Origin: Hysterium pulicare CBS 123377
Taxonomy: Eukaryota; Ascomycota; Dothideomycetes; Hysteriales; Hysteriaceae
Length of the DNA stretch: 64,000 bases
Assembly: GCA_000467715.1 (NCBI GenBank)
Contig: AJFK01000274.1
Location: 23,103-87,102 of the forward strand
Direction of reading: 5' to 3'
Positions 11,780 through 22,934 of this stretch are shown one piece after another (position 1 is the first letter of the stretch; each line of letters opens with the position of its first letter). The position numbers were made by a program, and so were the translations under genes. The notes under the pieces were generated by a model. That model did no database searches and was not told where the DNA came from. It saw nothing but the letters and a program-made list of their open reading frames with translations.

Positions 11780-12121
11780 GCATGGCTTTTGGAAGAGTGG
11801 AAGCTCAGGATTATGGGGTTTTCATTACGTAGTGTTCTTGATACTCACACAGGGCCAGTCTCATAAAAATCCATCGTTTCCGTGATATCAAATCAAACAG
11901 TACGCCGATTTCCTTTCGAAAAGATGAGTCTGGAAATCTGTCGGTGATAGACCGCAATACGTTGCAGCTGCATCGAACGAGAACGCAAAATAGCAATTGT
12001 TGCATAGATATAGAATTATTACCATTACATCAACTACAGCAATGTTTTTTATCTACTCCAATCACTACCCCCAACCACCATCCCAGCAAAACCCAACCAC
12101 AAAACCACCCTCTCCACCCAC
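11780..12121. other. Intergenic, nothing recognised
   Basis: Short A/C-rich stretch containing the 3' flank of the chitin deacetylase gene. No gene or repeat seen. Confidence 0.35.
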
Positions 12122-15026
12122 CTACAAAGCCGGCGCATTCGGATCCATCATACACTGATCCACCCGCATAAGCTGCTTCCCCGTGGCCTTAGCAATCTGA
12201 ATAAACTGCCTCAAATAACTAACAGTCGACGGATAAAGATAATGCATAACGACCAGATTCCCCCCCGCATCCACATCCCGCTGGAAGCTGACCAGCTGCT
12301 GCTCCGGCGTGCTCGTCTCCGCCCACAACCAGTCCTCCACATCCACGCTCCACATCGTGATGGTGGGGTCGCTGACGCCCAGGTCCAGCGCGAGTCGCTG
12401 CCGCATGCGCGCGCCCTCGGTGCCGAAGGGCGGCCGGAAGTACGGCGTGTGCAGCCCGTTGAGCTCTTTGGCTACGGCGGCGATGTCTTGGTTGTATTCC
12501 CAGTCTATACTCGCGTAGTCGGGCAGACCTTCCATTTTGGGGTGCGTGTAGGAGTGCAGTGCGATTTGGTGGCCCTGGCTCTGCATGTCGCGGTAGACGT
12601 TTGAGAGGTTAGTTGAGGGGTCGAGGAGGGGCGCGCCGACGGTGAAGAACGTCACTTTTATGTTCTCACTCTTAATGACGCTCATGACTTCTTGCGCCAT
12701 GGTTGGGTCGCCGTCGTCGATGGCGAAGGCGAAGCTGTTTGGCCGCTTGCAGGCGAAGACGAGGCTGCCGGAGGGGAGCTTGTTGGGGATTGTGAAGCCG
12801 GATGGGACGCTGGGGACGATTTCGATCTTGGTCAGGACGAGCGGGTCGGATTTGTAGAAGCCTTTTAGCGCCACGCCGATTACGCGCGTCATCTCGATGT
12901 TGAAGTGGCTGAGTGGCATGTAGATGTCCTGGCCATTCGAATACCGCGCCGCCTCGAGCGAGTCCCAGGTTTCCGGGTACGGCATCATGGAGTCGTTGCA
13001 TTTCGCGTTGTGCTGTTGGAGCGCGACTGTGAAGGCTATGTTGCCCGTGTACGCTATGTGGAGATAGCTCCCTGCGTACTTCGTCATGTCGGTGCAGGAA
13101 GCCGTGACCTGCGTGTAGAAACTGTAGTCGGAGTCGGTGGATTTGATCGTCAGTTTGTTGGTTCCCCAGGTGAGACTCATGCCGTCGTCGCAGCCGTGCC
13201 AGTAGCCTAGGGCATTCGAGTCTTTGCTGGCGAATTTGTCGATGACGAGCGCGGAGGCGGTGCCGCTCGGGGCTGCGACCGTAGAGGAGGGGCCGGCGGC
13301 GGGGGTTGTGGTTGTGACGATGTATTCGGAGCCTGTGTTGCCGCAATAGAATGCCATGGGGCCGAAAGAAACGGCTTTCGTGAAGCCGGTGAAGAAGAGG
13401 GTGACGAGTTTGCTGGTGTCTAAACCGGAGTATTTGCTGAATGGGATCGTGTACAGCTTCTCTGTGCCGTCGAATGTCCAGCCTAGTTGCGAGGTTGTTT
13501 GATCCACGGCTTTGGTGCCAGACACGGAACTGCAGTCGGTGGAGGATTGGAGCTCGACGGTAAAGGTGGTGCCGGCGGGCGCTTTAATCCGCAGACTAAT
13601 GCCGCCGTAAATGTTCTGGGCGTTTATGCACCCGAACTCGCTGTAGAAGTAGGAGTCTGTACTTTTAGGTGTCAGGGTTAGACGGTTGGCGCTTGGAGAT
13701 CCGACGGTAAGCGACGTGAAGCTGCCGTCGTCGGATGAGGGCTCTAGCATGGCGTTGTAGAAGAGGAACGTAAGGCGAGATTGAGAGACCCAGTCGTCGA
13801 TTAGGAGTGGGCTGCAGGTTCCGGTGGGGAGGACGCTGGTCGTGAGGGTTGAGGCGGTTAGGGGTGAGGAGCTTGTCGATGTGGCAACCCTGATTACGCC
13901 GGTAGAGGAGGACAGGGCGCTTGAAGATACTCCGCTAGAGGACGCTTTGCTGGAAGATGAAGATGCCACGCTAGATGCGACAGATGACGCCTTGCTTGAG
14001 GATGCCGGCACGCTTGAAGACCCAGAGCCCGTACAGCTTCCGAAGCCACTCTGGCATCCAGTTCCACAGTAGGCACTCGTGGAGCCGCTTGAGAATGTGT
14101 TAGTTGGTAAACGAAGATAGGTGATGTGACGAATGCTTACCAATATCCATATTGCGAGCAACAGGAGCCGAAGCTCGAGCCCGAACACCTACAGACTGAT
14201 TAGTACGAGCCCTAATTCGGATGATCTAAGTTACTTACGTGAAACCGCCTGTTCCACCGCAAGAAGCATCAGTCGATACTTTGAGAGTCGATGCCGGAGC
14301 CGCGGAAGAGGCCTTGCTTGATGAGGCGGGAACAACGGAAGATGCCTTGCTCGTCGATGCAGGGGCCGAGGAGACAGGAGTCGAGGAGACCGGGGTCGAA
14401 GACACCTTGAGAGTGCTTGAAAGTTTGGTGGTCGAAGACAGCTGAATACTAGAAGCACCAGCACCGCAGCCAAAGTTGATATTGCTCAATTGCCAAGTCG
14501 CCGTATTGCTCGAAAAGCCACTCCAAACGATTGCAGTCACGGCGTTTAGATTCGCGCCGTTGAAGGTGCTCAAAGGAACGGTGATTGTTTGAGAGGATCC
14601 AGTGAGGCCGCTGACGGTGGTGGTGTAGGAGGTGTATGTCGTCGCGGAGCACGAAGCCTGGGTTTGGATCTCGAGCGTAAAGGATCCGCCCGATACGCCC
14701 TTGACGGTGAATTGGACCGAGTTGTATCCGTTGTTGGTCGCAGCCTCGCAGGGGAAGCTCTCGTAGAAGTAGGCGCCTGATTTTGGTTTGAAGGATAGAA
14801 CACCACCGGTGGCGGAAATGGAGGACATTGTTCCATCGTCTGCAGATCATTAGTCTTGCAGGAAAGAAATTCGCAGTCAGTACCTACCGCTGGTCCAATC
14901 GTTCAGGCTGTTGGTGTTGCTCGACCATTTCGAGAAATTATCAACCGTCAATGGAGCGCTACATGCAGCAGCGACCCCACGCGAAAGGGCACTGGCCAAA
15001 AGGCCTATTAAGATATTCGTGCGCAT
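12122..15026 (-). CDS. Modular chitin deacetylase-like protein: CBM18 plus CE4 (NodB) domain
   Basis: Four exons, about 15026-14888, 14839-14239, 14188-14141 and 14087-12122, join in phase to 917 residues. The start has a signal peptide (MRTNILIGLLASALSRGVAA). Residues about 25-170 form a beta-rich module; two similar modules lie between the CBM and the catalytic domain, each carrying a block like YFYES/SEFGC, and Ser/Thr/Ala-rich linkers separate them. A hevein-type CBM18 (about 237-278) reads SCGGTGGFTCSGSS, then FGSCCSQYGYC, then GSTSAYCGTGC and FGSC; introns split it twice. The NodB domain (about 714-917) has AIDDGD in place of the usual TFDDGP, then HSYTHP (metal histidines), RPPFG, VDVEDW and VVMHY. 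CE4 enzymes of this kind deacetylate chitin in the wall or periphery. The metal triad looks complete; activity is inferred. Confidence 0.85.
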
Positions 15027-15029
15027 TAT

Positions 15030-16230
15030 TAAACTTTTTAAAAATTATTGAGCGAACGACAAGGAAATAGCGAGTGTACGGAGATCACGAAGATCGCCAC
15101 AGACATCCAGAGGTATGAACCTCTAGACGAAAAAAAGGATTTGAGGAAAGTCGGAAGAGGACGAGCGATCGTGAAGTTCCTCGCCGAGGTGGAGTCGCAC
15201 ATTTAATATGATCTGGACCCGACGCCACGGTTTCTCCGCAGGGTGGAGCGTTGCAATTTACTATCGGGCCGCTTGGCGTGCATGGCAGCAGACCATTTTG
15301 GCGGGGATGGATGGCGCACAGAATTGATGCTATTTCGGGGCTGACCTAGCCCTTGGCACGACGATCATTCACCAGCTGTCGTCTTGTTGCAGTTAGCCTC
15401 ACGGTTTTCTTGACACGACGGAATATGCTTACAGGTTAACCTTAAATGCCAAGAATAAGCTTCCAGGTTAACCTTCAATGCCAAGAGTGCCCCTGACCTA
15501 GCGACGAGCCAACACCCGACTCTCTCTCCGCCATCAGCTGAGCGCGAGAATGCCAACACCATCGTCATGCCTCGACACGAAGGATAGCTTCAGGCCGACT
15601 CTTCTAGTTTGCGAGTATACGGACTTGGCTGAAAGCTATCGAGTCAATAGCCCATTGCCATGTGTGCCGACTCGAAGTTTGCGTTCGGGAATGACATCGA
15701 CAAATGGCTGGTTCGTCGCATTCGGGCCGGAGTCGTGCTCGCGAAGTTGTAGCACATTGAAATGGAATGATCAAGTCGTGTTTGAATCGAGTCCGGTGAT
15801 AGCCATTGGCGATGCCATGATGTTGTGGATGTTGTGATCCCGATGCGCATGTGGCATTCCTCCCATTCCGTGGTTGGCGGAGTGTTTTCGCGTGGGAAGC
15901 CGCCACGCGCCCACGGGCCAGCCTTGCAGATCCTCGTGAGAGGTTAACCCAAAACCGACCTCCCCATCGACTCCTCTCCAAAACCATTCCGACCTTTTTT
16001 GGAGTCGATATCTTCTGTGGAAGTAGGAATGACTGGGATAGATGATATACTTGTGTGGGTGCGAAGTACAGTCTGTAAATACACGGCTACCTGCAGAGTG
16101 TTTAGTACCCCATGCAGAATTTCGTCATTAATCAAAAGTGCTCTGTATACGCTTAGTAAGACGCTAAACACTACAAGAACTGCATAATATCACGAATAAA
16201 ACAAGTCCAGATGTAATTCGCGCGCCCAAA
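15030..16230. other. Intergenic region; promoter of the CE4 gene and a short direct repeat
   Basis: Plus- and minus-strand frames of up to 127 codons occur (15550-15837, 15987-15604) but show no family features. A direct repeat of about 22 bp (aggttaaccttaaatgccaag and a one-base variant) sits at 15434 and 15466, spaced about 32 bp. Nothing else recognised. Confidence 0.4.
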
Positions 16231-16233
16231 ACT

Positions 16234-17919
16234 CTACAACCTCGAACCACACTCCTCCTTCGCAAGATCAGACTCCGGAAAATAAGTCCACAGCCCCCGC
16301 CGCACCAACTCGCCCGACACGCCCCCCGCATAACTCCTCGCAGCCCACCGCTGCACCACCAGCCTTCTAACCCCAGGACACGCCCATTCCGCGCGCGGCC
16401 TTTCCTCCAGAACCAACCCATCCACAGCCCCGACACTCACCTCCCCAAGCCTCGGAAGCAAGCTACAGAAAGTAGTGAGATGGTGCAGCGGTACGCGTTC
16501 ATAGTACGTCGTCCCCTCGAACTCCGAGCTCGCGACGAACTCCGCGTGCCCGAGCCACAGCTTCTCTAGTGATGGGAGGCCAGCTGTGATGGAGTGGTAG
16601 AGAGGGAGGTCTAGGACGTCGAGGAAATTAGGCGCGACGCTGAGTCTGAGGGCTTTTAGGTGCGGGAGGGGGAGGAGTGTCTGCATGGCGGATCGAAGGT
16701 CGTGTGGGGATATGTTGGGTGCGGGGCGCTTGCCGCATTCGCCGCAGTTGTTGAACCAGCCGCCGCCGGCTAGGGCCAATTCGGTCAGGTTCTGGAGCTG
16801 GCAACTACTTTGCGCTGCAGAGACGACGTCTAGGAGCATGCGGCCGGTGGCTTCGAGGGGGAATTTGATGTTCAGAAGTTGCATAGCTGGGTTATCTAGG
16901 CCTTGTAAAAAGACGGCTGGGGATCGTCTCCCGCAGTCTGTTACGTCGTCTGGGCCGATGGAGCTGTGAGATCCACTACCTGCACAAGTCCAGCTATGAG
17001 CGGATTCGTTGATACATGATAGCTTGCATTCTTCAGCCTTGAACGTCGTTAAATTCAGCCAGAGGCTTTTGAGCGCAGGCAAATATCTCCTCTTCTCAGC
17101 CTTGATACTAGGCGTATACCATTCGCGGGTTAGGCCGAGGGTTAGGTGTTCGAGGGTAGACTTGTGCAGGATCTCGCATCGAAGGAGAAATCTTTTGAAT
17201 TGGAAGTCTTGATGTCTTTGCGCGTGGATTCGAGGGTCGAGTCGGAGATGGCGAAGCGGGGATTGTTGGATCAACTTTGAGGGAACGAGGTCGGGCTCGC
17301 CGTCTCGGACGAATAGGTATTCTAGTTTGGGAGTATCTTGGAGCCGGTCCAGCAGTTTCAGTACCAGACTCTCGGGCTGTCTGTTTTGAATGTATTTGAT
17401 GTATATTTGAACGAGATTTGCGCCGGATATCCCAAGAAGTGGGAGGAGCAGTTCTTCGACTACATTGCTGATGCGCAGACGGCTGAGATTGCAGAGGAAT
17501 TCCGAAGGCGGTCGGAGCTCCGCTATTTCTGTCCAAAGCTCTTTCCATGATTTGCCTAGGTTCTTATCTGCCCAATTCTCCATCGATTTGCCAACGCCTT
17601 TTGCTTGTTTATTATTGGGCTGAAACTGCGGAGGCAGCCGAATCACTTTTCCAATATTCTTACTTTCCAGAAATAGATTTCGGACCTTGGACGCGTAAAA
17701 GTCGAGCCGTTGAATGTCTTCTGCTCGAAGCGGACGGCCTTTAACATCCGGTGGGAGACAGCACAGAAACGGTGAGATGGAATGCAGAGTCTTCCATAGC
17801 TCGTCGGTCGCGACATCGAAGAACACTTTGCAGGTTTGCGCCAGTCGAGCGAGATCTCGAGGCTCGAGGCGCTCGAAGATCAGGTGCCGGATGTCGTCAA
17901 TTTGCCATGCGGGATGCAT
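16234..17919 (-). CDS. F-box protein
   Basis: A single uninterrupted 561-codon frame with an ATG start. The N-terminal 45 residues match an F-box (IDDIRHLIFERLEPRDLARL, then AQTCKVFFDVATDELWKTL). The rest is Leu-rich with repeated L-x-x-L-x-L patterns (for example PHLKALRLSVAPNFLDV, LPSLEKLWLGHAEFV, LHHLTTFCSLLPRLGEVSVG) that suggest a degenerate leucine-rich-repeat substrate platform. F-box proteins link SCF ubiquitin ligases, through Skp1, to their substrates. The substrate is unknown. A small cysteine-containing insert (about residues 380-390, NNCGECGKR) is unusual and could bind metal. Intact. Confidence 0.85.
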   Translation of the reverse strand: MHPAWQIDDIRHLIFERLEPRDLARLAQTCKVFFDVATDELWKTLHSISPFLCCLPPDVKGRPLRAEDIQRLDFYASKVRNLFLESKNIGKVIRLPPQFQPNNKQAKGVGKSMENWADKNLGKSWKELWTEIAELRPPSEFLCNLSRLRISNVVEELLLPLLGISGANLVQIYIKYIQNRQPESLVLKLLDRLQDTPKLEYLFVRDGEPDLVPSKLIQQSPLRHLRLDPRIHAQRHQDFQFKRFLLRCEILHKSTLEHLTLGLTREWYTPSIKAEKRRYLPALKSLWLNLTTFKAEECKLSCINESAHSWTCAGSGSHSSIGPDDVTDCGRRSPAVFLQGLDNPAMQLLNIKFPLEATGRMLLDVVSAAQSSCQLQNLTELALAGGGWFNNCGECGKRPAPNISPHDLRSAMQTLLPLPHLKALRLSVAPNFLDVLDLPLYHSITAGLPSLEKLWLGHAEFVASSEFEGTTYYERVPLHHLTTFCSLLPRLGEVSVGAVDGLVLEERPRAEWACPGVRRLVVQRWAARSYAGGVSGELVRRGLWTYFPESDLAKEECGSRL

Positions 17920-17924
17920 TCTAG

Positions 17925-18840
17925 CAAAGTTGGAAGAAAGTATGATAGAAATGATTCAATTACTATGAGAAGACGTGCAATTTGCATGATTTGGATATAT
18001 GAGTGAGTCATTGATACATCGTATTCGAGTTGGAATCCTTCAATGTCGCAGGCCGAGGCTGCTGCGCTTCTTTCCCGAAAAAGATCTAGCGTCCGAAGCC
18101 ACCACGCTTCATTCCTGCGCGCAACCGCTCCCTCGTCGACCACTCTTGAAAACCGTGAGCGTATCACAATGGGATTTCTTGTATATACGGACGGACAAAT
18201 GATTCTTGGATGATAGAATCATAGGGCCATGGCATTGGAGTGCTCCTTAGCATCTGAGCTTCTGAAGAGGAAGGGAGAGAAATAGAAGAGGAAAGCATAA
18301 GAGGAAAGCCGGAAGAGGTGAAAGCGGAGATCCTCTGAGACGTTCATCGCAGCTCAAAAGCATTCTGCAAAGCAAGACCGGGACGGTGTAAAGATTAGAT
18401 AAGGGACCTAGTCTACTATTCCAGCCCTGCACTCTGCTCTCCAAGTAATGAACGAAGGCTAACCTTATCATTAGTTCATTATACGAGAATAGCAATACCC
18501 TCGCGGCTTGGGTTATGATGAAGGGTTCAACAATTTTTGCACGTGCAACAAAGTATGATATAAGAATAAATTCACGATTTCCGCAAAACCTTCAATGTCA
18601 ACCATGTTTCTTCTCAACCATGACAAAACCATTCCCTCACCATTCCACATCATTCTCACACCACTCCCATAGGCGCATATAACTACCGCCTTCGCCCACA
18701 TCCTTCTCCCTCCACTCATCCCCAAACTTCTAACCTCGCTTCATCGTCAAAAACATCCACAGACCTCTCTCATCCCCAAAAATTCTTTTACGCATCTCTT
18801 ACACGAAAACGAAACCAAAACCACCTCTTCCGCAACCTCC
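17925..18840. other. Intergenic region with the duplicated 5' flank of the secreted-protein pair
   Basis: From about 18530 the sequence matches the 5' flank of the second small secreted gene (19560-19870), including a shared block of about 40 bp around caatgtcaaccatgtttctt. No gene is supported upstream of that. Confidence 0.5.
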
Positions 18841-18843
18841 ACA

Positions 18844-19203
18844 ATGAACATCTTCTCCCTCCTCAACTCCATCGGCCTCGCCCTCGCCACCCCAATCCGC
18901 AACCACCCCGCCCCCCTCCCAACACCGCGCGCCCTACCCCCAACCCAGCACGACCGCCACCTGCACCCGCTCAACGACCCCACCAATCTCGACCCCTGGC
19001 ACACAACCACGGGGCCGCTAGCCGAGATATTCCCCGGCTATCCGTGCTATGTCAGTATCCGCGAGGGGCAGAATATCTGTGGCGCCAACGAAGTGCTGTT
19101 GAGGTGTGCGAAGGGGAAGTGGGAGGTGGAACATTATTGTGGGGAGGGGAATGGGAAGTGTGTTGAGGATAAGGAGATTGAGGGGGTGGCGATGTGTTAT
19201 TGA
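18844..19203 (+). CDS. Small secreted cysteine-containing protein (effector-like)
   Basis: One exon, 119 codons. The N-terminus is a signal-peptide-like segment (MNIFSLLNSIGLALA), followed by a Pro-rich stretch of about 50 residues. A compact C-terminal half has five cysteines: Cys in FPGYPCYVS, ICGANEVLLRC, EVEHYCGEGNGKC, and the penultimate residue of the protein (MCY). Small size, secretion and spaced cysteines are typical of fungal effectors and of secreted toxin-like proteins, but no family is recognised and no activity is claimed. A tandem relative lies 1 kb downstream with a matching 5' flank. Confidence 0.6.
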   Translation: MNIFSLLNSIGLALATPIRNHPAPLPTPRALPPTQHDRHLHPLNDPTNLDPWHTTTGPLAEIFPGYPCYVSIREGQNICGANEVLLRCAKGKWEVEHYCGEGNGKCVEDKEIEGVAMCY

Positions 19204-19870
19204 GATGGGGATTGCTGGGTTATGTGATGGGGAAAGGGAGAAGGGAGAAGAGAGAAGGGGTGGTTGGGTGGTGGATTTAGGAGGGTTTAAGAGGGTTGGG
19301 TGCGAGGGGGTTGGAGGGATGTGACTTGTTGTTTAGATGCTCTTTTGTGAAGGTGGGGAAGGCGCGAAAGGAAAGAGTAGAGTTCTGGGTTTAGAAGAGC
19401 ATGGGGGGGTTTCGCGGATTTGGTGCGGGTTTGGAATCGTGGAAGTTGCGAAAGTGTTCTAGATCTGGATGAGCTTTGGAGGGTTTCGTAGAAGGCTAGC
19501 ATTATCATTCGATCGTTCTGAAATAGCCCTCGCATAACAAAATTTCCTCAATTGAAATTAACGACGAGTACTTTGTACGTGGCAACTGGGGTTAGTATGA
19601 TGTAATAGTTGAATCATGATATTCAACAAAACTTCAATCTCAACCATGTTTTTCTTCGCAACTGTGACTAAATGACTTCTCACCAGTCTTAGACACGAAT
19701 CTAAATACCCTAGCACCCACATCCTCTCTTCTCCCTTCCACCCAACCTTCCACCAAGTCGACCGAAACCCTCTTCGCGCATCTCCAAACCAATCCAACAC
19801 CCCTTTCCGCAACGCATCTCCAATACAAAAACCCCAAAGACCCCTCTTTCATAATCCCCACCTCATCAAA

Positions 19871-20257
19871 ATGCGGCTTCTCCACATACTCATCGCCAGC
19901 ATGGGCCTCGCCATCGCCATCGCATCGCCAATCCAAACCCACTCCCAACAAACGCCCTCCAAAACCATGCCTCCTCCGCCCATCATCCAAAACCGCAACT
20001 CAACCCACGGCCCCCTCGAACCCCCAAACCTCACCACCCGCAACGAAACTCACCAACTCATCGAACCATCTAACCTCGGCCCCGGCTACATCTTTCCCAC
20101 CAGACGCGCTATTTACGATGACGGGGTACGGCCGGGCGCTCCGTGAGCGGATCTGCGGTGCTCGTGAAATGTTGTTGTGGTGTATTGAAAGTGGCAGGCG
20201 GATGACCATTGTGGTAAGCCGGAGGGAGCAAAAGGGAAGTGTTTGGTTGACGAGTAG
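19871..20257 (+). pseudogene. Broken tandem copy of the small secreted protein
   Basis: The intact frame 19871-20146 (91 codons) keeps a signal peptide (MRLLHILIASMGLAIAIA) and a Pro-rich segment, then stops after GPGYIFPTRRAIYDDGVRPG. Beyond the stop, the other two frames resume the similarity to the upstream gene. About 20150-20185 encodes a block like ICGAREMLLWC (upstream copy: ICGANEVLLRC). About 20183-20257 encodes KWQADDHCGKPEGAKGKC before a TAG. So the C-terminal cysteine region has been split by two frameshifts. The surviving short frame might still be secreted without its cysteine region. Confidence 0.7.
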
Positions 20258-20259
20258 AC

Positions 20260-21205
20260 GACGGGTGGGGTGAGGTGTAGTACGAGGGCTGGATGCAGCG
20301 TTATGTGACGAGGGGAGCGTTTTCGAAATGTTGTGGTGGTCGTGGAATGGAAGGGGTGTTTCTGTATTTTTTGTTCGGAGATATTTTATGAAGGGAATGA
20401 GGGGGCCAGTGGCGGAACTAGAAGCTTTCCGTGATCTTCAGAACCGCCCTTGGATCAGAGGTTGGTCACGTTGGCGTTGTTATCCTGTCGCGTCTTATCC
20501 AAGGGTCTCCCAGATATTCCAAGCTCCATTCACGCATGCCTTCCGCCCTCCAGTATATAATCAACGATGCATTCATTGTAAGTGGGCAGGCGCAATATAC
20601 TCCTTTCCCGCCATCGCCGCGACAGCTCTGCCATCATTCCACGGTTCCGGTTCGCACATCTGAGCCAGCTAGCCGGGACTAGAATCGTCTTTGATCTGCC
20701 CGAGACGTCTTATTATCGCCATCATGATCTCATCCGGTTTGTCCTCGTGATGGCGGCGATAGAGGGTATAGGAAGTATTGCAATGGTTTGTGCTACATTT
20801 CCAAGTTGGCGTTCTACCGCCGCGACATGCGCCTATATTTTCGCAGTCCAGAGGCTTACGTAGCATGGGCTAAGTATCTAGATGGAAGGCCGTTGGAGTC
20901 GACGTCATTTGATATGTAGAGGCGTTCATGCTTGGATAAGCTTTCCTGATTGCTCGTTGGAGTATGGGGATAGATGGATTCGTTTAGCGCCACCAAGTGC
21001 GATTGAAGGAGGGCGTCCGGAACTTCTGGCGTTGAGACCGTCAGGAGGCGAATTGTTCGTGCGACGACGAGAGAGCCTTCTCTACTAGTGGTCAAAAGAG
21101 GAGCGGAAATGGCTTGGTATTATCGCGTTTCTCCATTAGTGTGAGCAGATTCAAGGATACCCTCGGCACCGATACAGATTCTTTCTCCTGCCGGCTTTTC
21201 TAACT
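20260..21205. other. Intergenic, possible gene debris
   Basis: The first 60 bp continue the similarity to the downstream flank of the gene at 18844. Around 20828 a short plus-strand frame (MRLYFRSPEAYVAWAKYLDG) looks protein-like but ends after about 32 residues and then shows several stops. No family recognised. Confidence 0.3.
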
Positions 21206-21208
21206 ACT

Positions 21209-21769
21209 AAGGAGAGAATTGACTTTTCAGGTGCAGCCGTCTGCATTTGCTGCATATGGTGTTGGGGGAAGTTGTGATGCCTCGTTCACGTTCGAGGCGA
21301 CAATATCAGTCATAGTAGGCTTCTCTCATTAGATCTTTGAATGCTTGCGTCTCATTGGGAGTGATGTCAGACGGATACTTTAGTGCTTGATGGAAGCGTC
21401 GACCCGTTTGTCATAATGCTAGAACAGCATGAGTAGGAGCGAAGTCCTCAATGAGAAGGAGAAGCTCTACTGGGAGCTGGTACAGGCGGCTGTCCTGGAG
21501 GTTCTGGATGTATTCTGGTGAATTGGTGTCGGGTAAAAAGACAAGTTCATCTGTTTAGTAATGTGAGGTCTGATGGAACCAATCATGCATGTCTCAGCAA
21601 GCTTACTTCCAAAGGGATTAGTCGCGGGATAGCTCGGAGGTAGTTTGTCATAGCTGGTTGCACTAGACTGTTCCGCGCCGTCGAGCATGGAAGTCAGACG
21701 GGATTTGCGGCTTGTCATTTGCCTAAAACGGCGATATCGGTTCTTGAAGGAGAAGTGCATTTTTGCCAT
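21209..21769 (-). pseudogene. F-box-like / zinc-motif protein gene with in-frame stops
   Basis: Exon 1 starts at 21769 (MAKMHFSFKNRYRRFRQMTS) and splices at GTAAGC (about 21606) to an exon whose frame gives LVFLPDTNSPEYIQNLQDSR and then LYQLPVELLLLIEDF, an F-box-like helix. The same frame carries on through a TGA (about 21413), QTGRRFHQALKYPSDITPNE, a second TGA (about 21308), and a block with ICSKCRRLH before a TAG at 21209. The continuing similarity to a common fungal F-box/Cys-motif family across each stop shows that this is a decayed gene. Both TGA codons can be explained by C-to-T change of CGA or a similar codon. Confidence 0.65.
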
Positions 21770-22032
21770 TCTGCGTCAATATACACTCAAAGATTGGGAA
21801 TCATGGTGTTGAGTTGAAGACGATACCGCCGCCCTGGTGATGCTTGGCGATTAGTAATACCCAGCTTCCCGTAATCCACTCAACCCCACCTCCGTCATCC
21901 GAAGCCATCAACACGCTCGACATATAAAGGTGCGATGATGGAATCTCAACCGACATCATTCGAATATCACCTTTCATGCTCTCATCGACCTCCTTGAAGC
22001 GACTCTCTCTTCAATCCCAACATCTGCGCAAA

Positions 22033-22929
22033 ATGTCGACCAACACCAGCGAGTAAGCTCCACCCGACCACGCGTCCTTTCATCAGAAGTCCATCCTAAC
22101 CTTCCACAGTCTCGTCAAACTCGCTCAAGAGCTTACCTCCGATGGTCCACACAAGTACGAGCGTACTCCCCGTCGCACCCGAGCTCTCTTCAATGGCGCC
22201 TACGTATTCGACACCATCAACGCATACCATGTCTGGGAGCACCCATACTACCCACAGTACGTTGAAGGAAATTTCCTTGGTGCTAACTTCCCTCATTCCC
22301 TCGAACAACCACTAACACATCGGTCCTCCAGGTTCTACATCCCCCTCGCCGACCTCACCTCCTCCGCCAAGCTCACAAAAGACTCCAAACCAATCGACGG
22401 CACAAACGGCGCCGCATACCTAGCCAAACTCAGCGTAGGAGACAAGACCACAGATAGAGTTATTGCGTTTGACGATGGATCCCTCTCCGGCCTCCTGAAG
22501 ATCGACTTCCCCGCTCTAGACCAATGGTTCGAAGAAGAGAGCCCCATCTACCAACACCCCAAAGACCCCTACAAGCGCATCGACATCCTTCCCTCCACCC
22601 GCACAGTCAAGATCGAATTAGACGGCGTGGTGTTAGCCGAGTCTTCGCATAATCTGTTCTTGTACGAGACGAGTTTGCGCCCGAGGTATTATTTGGCGCC
22701 GACGAGTGTGAGGTGGGAGCGTTTGAGGAAGAGTGCGACGGAGACTTATTGTCCTTATAAGGGGAGAGCGAACTATTATGATGTCGTGTTGGATGGTGGG
22801 AAGGTGGTCAAGGATGCCGTGTGGTATTATCAGTATCCGACGGCTGAGAGTGCGGCTGTGGCGGGGCATTTGTGTTTTTATAATGAGAAGGTTGATGTTT
22901 GGGTCGATGGTGTTAAGGAGAAGAGATGA
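22033..22929 (+). CDS. DUF427 domain protein
   Basis: Exons 22033-22052, 22110-22256 and 22332-22929 (GTAAGC and GTACGT donors, CACAG and TCCAG acceptors) join in phase to 254 residues. Two DUF427 units can be seen. The first is RRTRALFNGAYVFDT...HVWEHPYYPQFYIPLADL. The second is longer: TVKIELDGVVLAESSHNLFL, RPRYYLAPTSVRWERL, then TYCPYKGRANYYDVV and VWYYQYPTAESAAVAGHLCF. The latter motifs (ETSLRPRYY, YCPYKG, W-x-Y-x-x-P) are hallmarks of the family. DUF427 is a small beta-barrel fold found in bacteria and fungi whose biochemical role is not settled. Intact; likely cytosolic. Confidence 0.88.
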
Positions 22930-22934
22930 GTGTT

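Noticed and set aside
12672-13346. Long Arg/His-rich minus-strand frame inside the chitin deacetylase gene
   Set aside because: It overlaps the main CDS in another frame and has the biased composition of a shadow.
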